Numbered from the stretch's first letter, positions 13,963 to 22,441 are shown. The stretch is 25,845 nt of DNA from an uncultured Eubacteriales bacterium (GCA_900549885.1 URQA01000021.1:1-25845), one strand, 5' to 3'. Program-made: numbers and translations. Notes: generated by a model not told the origin, from the sequence alone.

Positions 13963-15594
13963 TCAGAAACAGGCAATATTGCTGTCAGTGCGGGACTCGG
14001 TGCCCCCCACCAGCACGCCGTTGTCCAGTCGGACAATCATCTGTCCCCGTCCAAAACTGGGGGTGGACAGGTCCACCCGGACCTGGTGGCCCCGCTGCTG
14101 AAGGAGCCGGGCCAGTTCGGGGTCAAAGCGGCTCTCCACTGTCACGGTGTTGTCCCGCATCCACTGCCACCGGGGAGCGTCCAGCGCCTGCTGAGGGTCC
14201 AGGTGAAAGTCCACATAGTTCATCACCACCTGGACGTGGCCCTGGGGCTGCATGTAGGCCCCCATGACCCCGAAGGGTCCCACAGGCGTGCCGTCGCCGC
14301 GAAGCAGAAAGCCCGGGATAATGGTATGGTAGCTGCGCTTGCCGGGCTTCAGACAGTTGGCGTCTTTGGGGTCCAGGGAGAAGTCGTGCCCCCGGTTCTG
14401 GAGAGACACGCCAGTGCCCGGCACCACGATGCCGGAGCCAAAGCCCATATAGTTGGACTGGATGTAGGAGACCATGTTGCCCTCCCCATCGGCGCAGCAC
14501 AGATAGACGGTTCCGCTTTTGGGTGGGATGCCATGAGAATAGATCTGGGCAGTCCGGCCCATCTGGGCCGCCCGTTGGGCGCCGTAAGTAGGAGAGAGCA
14601 GTTGCCAGTAGTCCAATTCCATGTGGTCTGGGTCGGTGACATAGCGGAAGGCATCGGCAAAGGCCATCTTCATGGCCTCCAGCTGGCGATGATAGGTGTC
14701 CGCACAGTCCTTTTCCGGGAAAGAAAATTCTTTGAGGATGTTCAGCGCCATCAGAGCTACGATTCCCTGGCCGTTGGGCGGAATCTCGCACACCCGGTAG
14801 CCCCGGTAGTCCACCCAGATAGGTTCCACCCACCGGGCCTGGTAGGCAGCCAGATCCTCATAACGGAGGTAGCCGCCATATTGGCGGCTGGCGGCGTCGA
14901 TCTTCCGGGCAATGTCCCCTGTGTAGAAAGCGGCCGCATTGGTCGCCCCGATGGCCTCCAGGGTATCGGCGTGGTAAGGCAGACGGATCAGGTCGCCTGC
15001 CCCATAGGGACGGCCGTCCGGAGCGAAGGTCCGGTACCACTCGTCAAAGGCGGCTCCGGTACAGGTCCGCTGATAGCTGGAAAGGGCGTTTTTCCACATG
15101 ACGGCCAGATTGGGGGAGCAGGGATAGCCCTCCCGCGCGTAGCGCACTGCGGGGGCCAGGGCCTGGCTGAGCGGCAGGCGGCCGAAGCCTCTGGACAGCT
15201 CTGCCCAGGCCATGGGAGCGCCGGGCACAGTGACAGGGGTCCAGCCATGGACAGGCATCTTGCCGTTTTCGTCGTTTCCGTCCGCCAACACCTGCGAAAT
15301 GGAGGCGGCCATAGGAGCCGGGCCGCTGGAGTTCAGGCCATACAGCCGTCCCTCCTTGGCCGACCACACCAGGGCGAAGGCGTCGGAGCCGATGCCGTTG
15401 GCGGTGGGTTCCACCACCGTCAATGCCGCAGCGGCGGCAACGGCAGCATCGATGGCGTTGCCGCCGGCGCGCAGAGCCTCCAACCCGGCAGCGGCGGCCT
15501 GGGGGCTGGAGCAGTTTACCATCCCGCCCCGGGCATAGATGGGATAACGCTGGGAGGGGTAGCGTTGATAAGTGGGGTCAAAGGGCGTGTACAT
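13963..15594 (-). CDS. Gamma-glutamyltransferase-family Ntn hydrolase (YwrD-like)
   Basis: A 543-residue homologue of gamma-glutamyltranspeptidase. The large-subunit part has GGMVNCSSPQAAAAGLEALRAGGNAIDAAVA (23-53). The self-cleavage site and nucleophile would be T362 in KSGTVYLCCADGEGNMVSYIQSNYMGFGSG, followed by the small-subunit motifs PGTGVSLQNRG and LKPGKRSYHTIIPGF. In this YwrD-like clade the residue before Thr is often D/T/H; here it is Gly. No signal peptide is visible, so the enzyme is likely cytoplasmic, unlike secreted Ggt. The family autoprocesses into two chains and hydrolyses or transfers gamma-glutamyl groups, e.g. from glutathione; related enzymes act on other amides. ATG start with AGGAGG (15610-15605) ten bases upstream. 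It lies downstream of a LysR gene on the same strand. Confidence 0.9.
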   Translation of the reverse strand: MYTPFDPTYQRYPSQRYPIYARGGMVNCSSPQAAAAGLEALRAGGNAIDAAVAAAAALTVVEPTANGIGSDAFALVWSAKEGRLYGLNSSGPAPMAASISQVLADGNDENGKMPVHGWTPVTVPGAPMAWAELSRGFGRLPLSQALAPAVRYAREGYPCSPNLAVMWKNALSSYQRTCTGAAFDEWYRTFAPDGRPYGAGDLIRLPYHADTLEAIGATNAAAFYTGDIARKIDAASRQYGGYLRYEDLAAYQARWVEPIWVDYRGYRVCEIPPNGQGIVALMALNILKEFSFPEKDCADTYHRQLEAMKMAFADAFRYVTDPDHMELDYWQLLSPTYGAQRAAQMGRTAQIYSHGIPPKSGTVYLCCADGEGNMVSYIQSNYMGFGSGIVVPGTGVSLQNRGHDFSLDPKDANCLKPGKRSYHTIIPGFLLRGDGTPVGPFGVMGAYMQPQGHVQVVMNYVDFHLDPQQALDAPRWQWMRDNTVTVESRFDPELARLLQQRGHQVRVDLSTPSFGRGQMIVRLDNGVLVGGTESRTDSNIACF

Positions 15595-15676
15595 GGGGGA
15601 TCAGCCTCCTGAATGTTGATGGGGGACACAGCGGCAAATTGGTGCGATGCGCTGAATGTTGCGGACAGATATCAAA

Positions 15677-15705
15677 ATGATACGAGCTTTGCCGGGAAAT
15701 TGCAA
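15677..15705 (-). promoter_or_regulatory. Candidate promoter of the gamma-glutamyltransferase gene
   Basis: On the minus strand, TTGCAA (15705-15700), a 17-base spacer and TATCAT (15682-15677), about 85 bases upstream of the start codon. It lies between the LysR stop and the enzyme gene, so the enzyme can be transcribed independently of lysR. Confidence 0.5.
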
Positions 15706-15765
15706 TACTGGATTTTCCCTTATGAAAATGGCAGAAGTAAGGTGCAGGCTGTCTCCTAGTCATGT

Positions 15766-16668
15766 TTATCCTTTGAGAAAATCCCCGCCGCCAGCCAGCG
15801 CCTGCTGGTAAAAATCCCAGAAGGCCCGGCCGGCTGCTGTGTCGCAGCCTCCTTCATTACAAACCAGAGCAATCCGACTGTAGAGAGAGGACTCGTCGAT
15901 CGGGGCTGCGGACAGGCCAAGGTCTATAGCAGGCTGGCGCATGGTGTCCGGCGCCATAGCCACGCCCAGTCCGGCCCTGGCCATGGCCAGGCAGGTCCTG
16001 GCGCTGTCGTCATGGGCCACGATTCGGGGCTGGAGGCCATGGCGGTCAAAGGCTGCTTGGATGATAGGCTCCCAGCGCCGGTACAGCACTAGGGGGCAGG
16101 CCGCCAGCTGATCCAACGCCAGACCATGGTTTTCCACGCACAGATCCCAGCGGGCTGAGTCCCAGATGGCCAGCATGGGCTGGGAGGGGAGCATCTGGGT
16201 GAGAAAGCCGTGGGAGGGGAAAGGGGTGCGGACCAGCGCCAGGTCAATGACCCGGCGGCGCAGCCGCTCCAGCAGGGAATAGGTGTTGCTTTCATACAGA
16301 GCAAAATCCACACCGGGGTGCATCTGGCCGAAGGGGGCGATCCACCGCTGAACCGCCAGCTCGCTGACGCTGCTTACCAGGCCCAGGCGCAGGGTTCCGC
16401 CCTGGGTGTTCCGGCAGTCGGCCACCGCCTGCACCATGCCCTGCGCCATGGCCAGCAGGGCGGAACCCCGCTCATAGAGCACCTTGCCTTCCGGCGTCAG
16501 CTCCAGGGGACGGCTGTTCCGGCGGAACAGTTCGCAGCCCAGCTCCTGCTCCAGAAGCTGCATCTGCTTGCTCACCGGGGGCTGGGTCATGCCCAGCTTG
16601 TGGGCGGCCATGTTGATGCTGCCCTGGTCCACAACTTCAAGGAAATAGCGGATTTGCTTTAGGTCCAT
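15766..16668 (-). CDS. LysR-family transcriptional regulator
   Basis: 300 residues from the chosen ATG at 16668 (MDLKQIRYFLEVVDQGSINM), preceded by AGAGGTGAT at the expected distance. An upstream in-frame ATG at 16722 would add 18 residues that do not belong to the family and would run into the divergent promoter. The N-terminal winged HTH is AAHKLGMTQPPVSKQMQLLEQELGCELF (about 21-48), followed by a linker helix and a periplasmic-binding-like effector domain (about 90-295) with GTLRLGLVSSVSEL and LARAGLGVAMAP-type motifs. It is divergent from the ABC exporter pair and upstream of the gamma-glutamyltransferase gene; LysR proteins typically control a divergent neighbour, and a palindrome overlaps the exporter promoter. 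The effector is unknown. Confidence 0.92.
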   Translation of the reverse strand: MDLKQIRYFLEVVDQGSINMAAHKLGMTQPPVSKQMQLLEQELGCELFRRNSRPLELTPEGKVLYERGSALLAMAQGMVQAVADCRNTQGGTLRLGLVSSVSELAVQRWIAPFGQMHPGVDFALYESNTYSLLERLRRRVIDLALVRTPFPSHGFLTQMLPSQPMLAIWDSARWDLCVENHGLALDQLAACPLVLYRRWEPIIQAAFDRHGLQPRIVAHDDSARTCLAMARAGLGVAMAPDTMRQPAIDLGLSAAPIDESSLYSRIALVCNEGGCDTAAGRAFWDFYQQALAGGGDFLKG

Positions 16669-16705
16669 CCGATCACCTCTTGCTTTTTTGTATAAATAAT
16701 ATTCT

Positions 16706-16744
16706 AATTCAATGAATTGCATTTATCAAGAGGGGTGTTATAAT
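16706..16744 (+). promoter_or_regulatory. ABC exporter promoter overlapped by a LysR-type palindrome
   Basis: A perfect 13-base dyad AATTCAATGAATT (16706-16718) lies in the LysR/exporter divergent region. It overlaps a -35-like TTGCAT (16717-16722), which is 16 bases before a perfect TATAAT (16739-16744). AT-rich dyads at this position are usual LysR recognition or activation sites. Which gene it controls is inferred. Confidence 0.5.
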
Positions 16745-16773
16745 AAAATGGAGAAAAGAAAGGGGCGTTGCCC

Positions 16774-18516
16774 ATGAAAGAAAAGAAGCAGCGAGGTCTG
16801 CTCCGGTATTTAGATGGCTTTTGGAGGCAGAGCATCCTGGCGCCGCTGTTTAAGCTGCTGGAGGCGCTGTTTGACTTGCTGGTCCCTCTAGTCGTGGCGG
16901 AGATCATCAACGTGGGCATCAACCAGGGAGACACGGGGGTTATCCTGCGTTGCTGCGGCCTGCTGGTGCTGCTGGGAGTGGTGGGTTTGGCCTGCTCCAT
17001 TACGGCCCAGTGGTTTGCAGCCCAGGCGGCCATCGGCTATGCCTCCGCCATGCGCCACGACCTGTTCCGGCACATCCAGACCTTGGACTTCTCTCAGGTA
17101 GACGTGTTGGGAGGCAGCACCCTTATCACCCGGCTGACCAGCGATATTAACCAGGTGCAGAACGGCCTGAATATGTTTTTGCGGCTGTTTATGCGCTCCC
17201 CCTTCATCGTCTTTGGCAGTGTGGTGCTGGCCTTTACCATTGACTGGAAGGTAGCTCTGGTGTTTGTGGTGACGGTACCGGTCCTCAGCCTGATTGTGTT
17301 CGGGCTCATGCGGCTGACCAGTCCCATGTACCGCAGAAATCAGGATCAGCTGGACAGCGTGCTCCGCCTGACCCGGGAGAACCTCACCGGGGTGCGGGTG
17401 GTGCGGGCCTTCGGGCAGGAGCAAGCGGAGGAGACGCGCTTTCGCCAGGAAAATCAGCGGCTGACGAACATGCAGCTGAAGGTAGGCCGCCTGTCCGCGC
17501 TGATGAATCCCATGACCTACGCGGTGGTGAATCTGGGGGTCGTGGCGGTGCTCTATGTGGGGGCGCGGCAGGTGGAAGGGGGCGTGCTGCTCAATGGAGA
17601 TATTTACGCCCTGGTCAACTATATGAGCCAGATCCTGGTGGAATTGGTGAAGCTGGCAAACACGATTGTACTTACCACAAAGGCCATGGCCTGCGCGGGC
17701 CGTGTCAAGTCCATCCTGGCGGTGAAGCCACAGATGCGCTTTCCCGCGCAGAAGGTCTCCGTCCAGGGAGACGAGGCGGTGTCCTTCCGCCATGTGGGGC
17801 TGACCTACGCCGGAGCGGACGGGGAGAGCCTGCGGGACATCAGTTTTTCCCTCCGGAAAGGGCAGACCCTCGGCATCATCGGCGGCACGGGGAGCGGAAA
17901 GACCAGTGTGGTCCATCTGATCTCCCGCTTTTACGATGCCACCTCCGGCCAGGTAAGCCTGTTTGGACGGCCCATCGGGGACTATCCCAAGGACCAGGTG
18001 CGGGGCATGGTGGGAGTGGTTATGCAGCGTGCCCAGCTCTTTGCCGGCACCATCCGCTCCAACCTGCTGTGGGGCAACCGGGACGCTGCGGATCAGGAGC
18101 TGTGGGACGCGCTGGAGACCGCCCAGGCCGCGGACTTTGTTCGGGCTAAACCCCTTGGCCTGGATGAGCCGGTGGAGCAGGGCGGGCGGAGCCTGTCCGG
18201 AGGACAACGGCAGCGGCTGACCATCGCCCGGGCGCTGGTGAAGAAGCCCGACATTCTCATCCTGGATGACAGTGCCAGCGCCTTGGATTTCGCCACCGAC
18301 GCTGCGCTGCGGAAGGCCCTGCGGGCGCTGCCGGGAGACCTGACGGTGGTCATCGTCAGCCAGCGGACGTCCAGCATCCAGCACGCGGACCAGATTTTGG
18401 TGCTGGATGATGGGCGGCAGGTGGGACTGGGCAGCCATGAGACGCTGCTGGACACCTGCCCGGTATATCGGGAAATTTATGAAAGCCAGTTCAAGAAAGG
18501 GGGGGAGGGAGCGTGA
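16774..18516 (+). CDS. ABC exporter half-transporter, degenerate-site subunit (BmrC/LmrC/YheI-like)
   Basis: 580 residues, an N-terminal six-helix exporter domain (about 20-300) fused to an ATPase domain (about 330-578). Walker A is GGTGSGKT (370-377) and the signature LSGGQ (474-478) is canonical. The Walker B end reads ILILDDSAS, with Asp (about 499) where the catalytic Glu should be, and the H-loop is SQRTSS, with Gln (about 530) instead of His. This combination is characteristic of the non-catalytic partner in heterodimeric exporters such as BmrCD and LmrCD, which expel drugs or peptides. I chose ATG 16774, eight bases after AAGGGG (16760-16765), over the upstream in-frame TTG 16768. The stop overlaps the next gene's GTG by four bases (GTGA), so the two subunits are translationally coupled. 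Confidence 0.93.
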   Translation: MKEKKQRGLLRYLDGFWRQSILAPLFKLLEALFDLLVPLVVAEIINVGINQGDTGVILRCCGLLVLLGVVGLACSITAQWFAAQAAIGYASAMRHDLFRHIQTLDFSQVDVLGGSTLITRLTSDINQVQNGLNMFLRLFMRSPFIVFGSVVLAFTIDWKVALVFVVTVPVLSLIVFGLMRLTSPMYRRNQDQLDSVLRLTRENLTGVRVVRAFGQEQAEETRFRQENQRLTNMQLKVGRLSALMNPMTYAVVNLGVVAVLYVGARQVEGGVLLNGDIYALVNYMSQILVELVKLANTIVLTTKAMACAGRVKSILAVKPQMRFPAQKVSVQGDEAVSFRHVGLTYAGADGESLRDISFSLRKGQTLGIIGGTGSGKTSVVHLISRFYDATSGQVSLFGRPIGDYPKDQVRGMVGVVMQRAQLFAGTIRSNLLWGNRDAADQELWDALETAQAADFVRAKPLGLDEPVEQGGRSLSGGQRQRLTIARALVKKPDILILDDSASALDFATDAALRKALRALPGDLTVVIVSQRTSSIQHADQILVLDDGRQVGLGSHETLLDTCPVYREIYESQFKKGGEGA

Positions 18517-20285
18517 AGAGAACCAGCGCCGGCGCAAAGACCGCCACAAAACAAGTGCTGAAGCGGGTGCTGGGCTGCATCGGCCCCTACTGGATCTTTT
18601 TGGCCCTGAGTCTGGCGTTGGCCGCGGCCAGCGTGGGCACGCAGTTGCTGGTCCCCATTCTCACCGGAGAAGCCATTGATGTGATGCTGGGCGCGGGGCG
18701 GGTGGATTTTGCCGCCCTGGTCCGAATCGTGGCGGTCATCGCCATTTCCATTGCGGTCACCGCCCTGTCCCAGTGGGGAATGAACGAGTGCAACAACCGC
18801 ATGGCCTTCTGTGTCAGCCGGGATCTGCGGAACATGGCCATCCAGAAGATCCAGGCGCTCCCTCTGCGGTATCTGGACGCCCATCCCACCGGCGACCTGG
18901 TCAGCCGGGTCATCGCGGATGTGGACGTGTTTTCCGACGGACTGCTGATGGGCTTTACCCAGCTGTTCAGCGGCGTGCTCACCATCGTGGGTACTTTGGG
19001 CTTCATGCTTTACATCAACGTCCCCATCACCTTGGTGGTGGTGGTCATCACACCTCTGAGCATCGTGACTGCGGCCTTTATCGCCCACAAAAGCGAGAAG
19101 CACTTCCGGCGGCAGAGCGAGGTGCGGGGGGAACAGACCGCCCTCATCAACGAGATGATCGAGGGGCAGAAGGTGGTCCAGGCCTTTCAGCAGGAGGACA
19201 ACTGCCTGGACCGCTTTGACGAGATCAACGGCCGCCTTCAGGCGGCCAGTTTGAAGGCCGTCTTTTACAGCAGCCTGACCAACCCGGTCACCCGGTTTGT
19301 CAACGCCATGGTATATGCCGGAGTGGCCTTGGTGGGCGCGCTGTTCGCCGTCCAGGGGGGCATTACGGTGGGACAGCTGTCCAGCTTTTTGGGCTACGCA
19401 AACCAGTATACCAAGCCCTTTAATGAGATCTCCGGCGTGGTGACCGAGCTGCAGAACGCCCTGACCTGCGCCGGACGGCTGTTCCAGATGCTGGATGAAC
19501 TGGAAGAGGACCCGGATGGGGCGGACGCATATGCACTGCCTGCCCAGGAGGTCACCGGGGCGGTAGAGCTGGCCCATGTGGACTTCCGGTACGATCCCAG
19601 CCGGCCTTTGATCGAGGATCTGAACATCTCCGTCCGGCCGGGCCAGCATGTGGCCATCGTGGGTCCCACCGGCTGCGGCAAGACCACGCTGATCAACCTG
19701 CTCATGCGCTTTTACGATGTGGACGCAGGTTCAATCTTCGTCAGCGGGCGGGACATCCGGAGCCTGAAGCGCCAGTCTCTCCGGGGCAGCTACGGCATGG
19801 TGCTTCAGGACACCTGGTTAAAGACCGGCACCATCCGGGAGAACATCGCGTACGGAAAACCGGACGCTACCGATGAAGAGATTGTGGCTGCCGCCAAGCT
19901 GGCCCATGCCCACAGCTTCATCCTGCGCCTGCCCGGCGGCTACGACAGCATGGTGACCGAGGACGGCGGCAATCTGAGCCAGGGACAGAAGCAGCTTTTG
20001 TGCATTGCCAGGGTAATGCTCTACCTGCCTCCCATGCTCATCCTGGACGAGGCTACCAGCAGCATTGACACCCGCACGGAACTGAAAATTCAAGACGCCT
20101 TTGCCCATATGACCGCTGGGCGCACCAGCTTTATCGTGGCCCACCGGCTGTCCACCGTTCGGGAGGCGGACGTAATCCTGGTGATGCGGGACGGGCGCAT
20201 CGTGGAACAGGGAGACCATGAGACCCTCATGAAACAGAAAGGCTTTTACGCCGCGCTGTACAATAGTCAGTTTGAAGCTGGCTGA
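18513..20285 (+). CDS. ABC exporter half-transporter, canonical-site subunit (BmrD/LmrD/YheH-like)
   Basis: 590 residues with a six-helix membrane domain (about 20-310) and an ATPase domain (about 350-588). Walker A is GPTGCGKT (384-391), signature LSQGQ (488-492), Walker B LILDEATS with catalytic E513, and H-loop VAHRLST with H544. It therefore supplies the hydrolytic residues its partner lacks; the dimer would pair one active and one degenerate ATP site. The start is GTG 18513, behind GGGGGAGGG and overlapping the upstream stop. A strong terminator follows. The exporter probably moves hydrophobic drugs or a peptide from the cytoplasm or inner leaflet outward; the substrate cannot be told from the sequence. 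Neighbouring LysR is the likely regulator. Confidence 0.94.
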   Translation: MKRTSAGAKTATKQVLKRVLGCIGPYWIFLALSLALAAASVGTQLLVPILTGEAIDVMLGAGRVDFAALVRIVAVIAISIAVTALSQWGMNECNNRMAFCVSRDLRNMAIQKIQALPLRYLDAHPTGDLVSRVIADVDVFSDGLLMGFTQLFSGVLTIVGTLGFMLYINVPITLVVVVITPLSIVTAAFIAHKSEKHFRRQSEVRGEQTALINEMIEGQKVVQAFQQEDNCLDRFDEINGRLQAASLKAVFYSSLTNPVTRFVNAMVYAGVALVGALFAVQGGITVGQLSSFLGYANQYTKPFNEISGVVTELQNALTCAGRLFQMLDELEEDPDGADAYALPAQEVTGAVELAHVDFRYDPSRPLIEDLNISVRPGQHVAIVGPTGCGKTTLINLLMRFYDVDAGSIFVSGRDIRSLKRQSLRGSYGMVLQDTWLKTGTIRENIAYGKPDATDEEIVAAAKLAHAHSFILRLPGGYDSMVTEDGGNLSQGQKQLLCIARVMLYLPPMLILDEATSSIDTRTELKIQDAFAHMTAGRTSFIVAHRLSTVREADVILVMRDGRIVEQGDHETLMKQKGFYAALYNSQFEAG

Positions 20286-20352
20286 ATGGACCAGTCAAAA
20301 AGCAGGATTCCAAAGAGACGGCTGTCCGATGGCGGATGTTCACGGTCAAAAG

Positions 20353-20392
20353 AAACGGCATGATATGTTACGCCATATCACGCCGTTTTTTT
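20353..20392 (+). terminator. Rho-independent terminator after the ABC exporter operon
   Basis: AAACGGC (20353-20359) pairs with GCCGTTT (20382-20388), and inside it TGATATG (20361-20367) pairs with CATATCA (20374-20380), with one A/C mismatch between the stems. Seven T's end the structure (20386-20392). Confidence 0.9.
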
Positions 20393-20444
20393 GATTGATC
20401 GTGTAGGAGAGTGATAAAATTGTAGAGTGCGGGCAGGATTTCCT

Positions 20445-20473
20445 TTTTCATGTTGTATGCATCCTGCTATGAT
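20445..20473 (+). promoter_or_regulatory. Candidate promoter in the ABC-permease gap
   Basis: TTTTCA (20445-20450), 17-base spacer, TATGAT (20468-20473). It is 32 bases upstream of the short ORF at 20506 and after the exporter terminator. Confidence 0.35.
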
Positions 20474-20505
20474 ATTTCTGAGGTGACCTTCAACATAGGA
20501 GACAT

Positions 20506-20595
20506 ATGATAGGTATAAGAGCAGCAAAAAAATGGAACGAAAAGGATGGAGAGACATTCATTTCGCTCTATTGTTTCAATGCTATAAAATCCTGA
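20506..20595 (+). CDS. Candidate 29-residue small protein
   Basis: ATG 20506 with AGGAG four bases upstream begins a 29-codon frame, MIGIRAAKKWNEKDGETFIS then LYCFNAIKS, closed by TGA at 20593-20595. A -35/-10 pair lies just upstream and a hairpin ending in CTTCTTTTG (20647-20690) lies just downstream, so it could be a free-standing small transcript. The family is not recognised and the frame is short enough to be chance. The remaining bases to the permease start at 20838 hold no other gene I can support. Confidence 0.28.
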   Translation: MIGIRAAKKWNEKDGETFISLYCFNAIKS

Positions 20596-20646
20596 TGACC
20601 AGGGGATATGCTAAGGAAACCTTGCCCTGATGCCGTTGCGCAAAGC

Positions 20647-20690
20647 AGAAGGTCCCGCTGTTTATATAGTCAGCGGCCAGGCCTTCTTTT
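20647..20690 (+). terminator. Two-tier hairpin, possible terminator or structured RNA
   Basis: Outer pairing AGAAGG (20647-20652) / CCTTCT (20682-20687), inner pairing CCGCTG (20655-20660) / CAGCGG (20671-20676), followed by TTT. The T tract is short, so termination would be moderate. Confidence 0.45.
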
Positions 20691-20837
20691 GAAGCGCAGA
20701 CTTACGAGCGGAAATAGCTCCGACGGAAAAACGGACAGGACTTGCTTTGTGGAGACAGGCGCGGTAAAATAGGGCTGTTTGCAGGATGCGCAGGTCATCC
20801 TATGCGTCTAAGACTGTGTCAGAATGGAGCCGTATCT

Positions 20838-21965
20838 ATGCTCTCCGTAAAAGTGTTTTTTCAAAAAGAACCTGTTTTCTGCATCTCCCTGCTGTTGGCC
20901 TTGGCATCCTGCCTGCTGGTCCATCCGGACTGGGACTACCTAGCCTATCCCGATTACCGAACGCTGGCCCTGCTGTTCTGCCTGATGATCGTGGTAGCAG
21001 GATTTCAGTCGCTGGGGGTTTTTGCCCTGCTGGGCCGGACCCTGTTGCGAATGGCCCGCAGTGTACGCCGGCTGTCTCTGATGATGGTGGCGCTGTGCTT
21101 TTTTTGCAGTATGGTCATCACCAATGATGTCACCCTGATTACGTTTGTCCCCTTTACGATGTTGGTGTTCCGGATGATTGACCGGCCGGAGCGGCTGGTA
21201 AGACTGGTGGTACTGGAGACAGTCGCAGCGAATCTGGGCAGTATGGCAACCCCCATCGGCAACCCGCAGAATCTTTACCTCTGCACATCCTCAGGAATCT
21301 CCATGGGGCAATTCGCGCGGGCGGTGCTGCCCTACGCGGGGATCGCCCTGGTACTCCTGCTTACCGTCGTCTGGATCCAGCGGGACGAGCTTATTCCGGA
21401 TGTAACCTTGTACGGCGGGGACGAAGATAAAAAACGAAAGCTATTGCCTGCTGTGCTTCCATTTGTTGCGCTGCTGGCGCTGTGCCTGCTGGTGGTCTTT
21501 CGCGTTCTTCCCTATTTGCCAGTGCTGCTTTGCGTGGCGGCGGTGGTGGTGGCACTGGACCGGAGCCTGTTTCGGTCGGTGGACTATTTTCTGCTGTTGA
21601 CTTTTTTGTGCTTTTTCCTTTTTGTTGGAAATATCAAGCGCATTCCTGAGATCAGCAATGTCTTGACTCAGCTGGTGAGCGGCAGGGAACTCTGGGCGGG
21701 CATCCTGGCCAGTCAGGTAATCAGCAATGTGCCAGCGGCCATTCTTTTGGCGGAGTTTGCACAGGATCTGCCTACGCTGATCACCGCTGTGAATCTGGGT
21801 GGGCTGGGCACATTGATTGCTTCTCTGGCCAGCTTGATCTCTTTTCAGCTTTTCGCCCGGGACTACCCTGAAAAAAAGGGTGTATTCCTCAAAGCATTTA
21901 CCGGGTGGAACCTGGTGTTTCTACTGGTCTTGTCAGCAGCCGCTGTGGTATTGACTGGACTGTGA
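20838..21965 (+). CDS. SLC13/ArsB-type (ion transporter superfamily) permease
   Basis: 375 residues, about 10-11 hydrophobic helices. Two half-repeat signatures of the IT superfamily are visible: ITNDVTLITFVPFTML with ATPIGNPQNLYLCTSSG in the first half, and ISNVPAAILLAEFAQDL with GGLGTLIASLASLISFQLF in the second. Related proteins move dicarboxylates, citrate, sulfate or arsenite; the NPQN and SNVPA motifs do not decide among them. The chosen start is ATG 20838 (MLSVKVFFQKEP), with GGAG (20825-20828) nine bases upstream. The frame is open further up to 20742, but the added 32 residues look unrelated and lack a ribosome binding site. No partner gene is adjacent. Confidence 0.85.
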   Translation: MLSVKVFFQKEPVFCISLLLALASCLLVHPDWDYLAYPDYRTLALLFCLMIVVAGFQSLGVFALLGRTLLRMARSVRRLSLMMVALCFFCSMVITNDVTLITFVPFTMLVFRMIDRPERLVRLVVLETVAANLGSMATPIGNPQNLYLCTSSGISMGQFARAVLPYAGIALVLLLTVVWIQRDELIPDVTLYGGDEDKKRKLLPAVLPFVALLALCLLVVFRVLPYLPVLLCVAAVVVALDRSLFRSVDYFLLLTFLCFFLFVGNIKRIPEISNVLTQLVSGRELWAGILASQVISNVPAAILLAEFAQDLPTLITAVNLGGLGTLIASLASLISFQLFARDYPEKKGVFLKAFTGWNLVFLLVLSAAAVVLTGL

Positions 21966-22367
21966 GGATGGCGGGATGTGGGGGGACCGCAGAACCAGAT
22001 CGGTTCGGTGCGGCGAAGCATTTTACAAGGGGAGAATCTGCGAGTGCCTGGGCATGTGAAGGCTTAGAGCAAGTTTGAAACGAGATGAAAGAAACGGGAC
22101 GCGCATACTGACAATAGAATTACAAATGAAAGGAAGCACGGCGTTTGAAGTCCTGTGCCGCTTTTTAAAGTGTACTGGAACCCTTTGCCCAGAGACAATG
22201 GATATAGGGGCGCTTTGCGGCTATACAGATGATTGTGTCAAACCAAGCAAGGCGCAAAAGCCGGCGGAAAACAAGCGGATACATAGAATAAGATAAACAT
22301 TTTTCATTTCTCAAAAGCGGTCAGGACAAGTTTGCCGTTATCGGCGAAAATTACCACGAAAGTGGCC
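21966..22367. other. Intergenic region upstream of the SASP gene
   Basis: About 400 bases. A 73-codon TTG-start frame at 22075-22296 has no ribosome binding site and no recognisable features, and I do not support it. No terminator-quality hairpin was seen after the permease. Nothing else identified. Confidence 0.4.
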
Positions 22368-22396
22368 GAATATAAAAATCCGGATCGCTCAAACTA
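22368..22396 (+). promoter_or_regulatory. Candidate sigma-G promoter of the SASP gene
   Basis: -35 GAATA (22368-22372) fits GHATR fully; a 17-base spacer leads to -10 CAAACTA (22390-22396), six of seven matches to CATNHTA. Transcription would start about 40 bases before the ATG. The spacing equals that of the spoVT promoter candidate in this window. Confidence 0.6.
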
Positions 22397-22441
22397 TGCT
22401 CGGATTCACAATCCGGAAAACAAGAAAAGGAGATACACGTT

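Noticed and set aside
14086..15612. Plus-strand frame of 508 codons opposite the gamma-glutamyltransferase gene
   Set aside because: A mirror frame of a strong family member; no ribosome binding site or recognisable domain, His/Gly/Val-rich translation typical of antisense GC-rich DNA.
16888..18549. Minus-strand frame of 553 codons opposite the first ABC subunit
   Set aside because: Antisense shadow: the plus strand has complete Walker and signature motifs, while this frame is rich in His, Gln and Pro without motifs.
18477..19649. Minus-strand frame of 390 codons opposite the second ABC subunit
   Set aside because: Same reasoning; it spans the junction of two coupled plus-strand genes and lacks a start signal.
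22075..22296. 73-codon TTG-start frame before the SASP gene
   Set aside because: No ribosome binding site, no similarity I recognise, and composition like random intergenic DNA.
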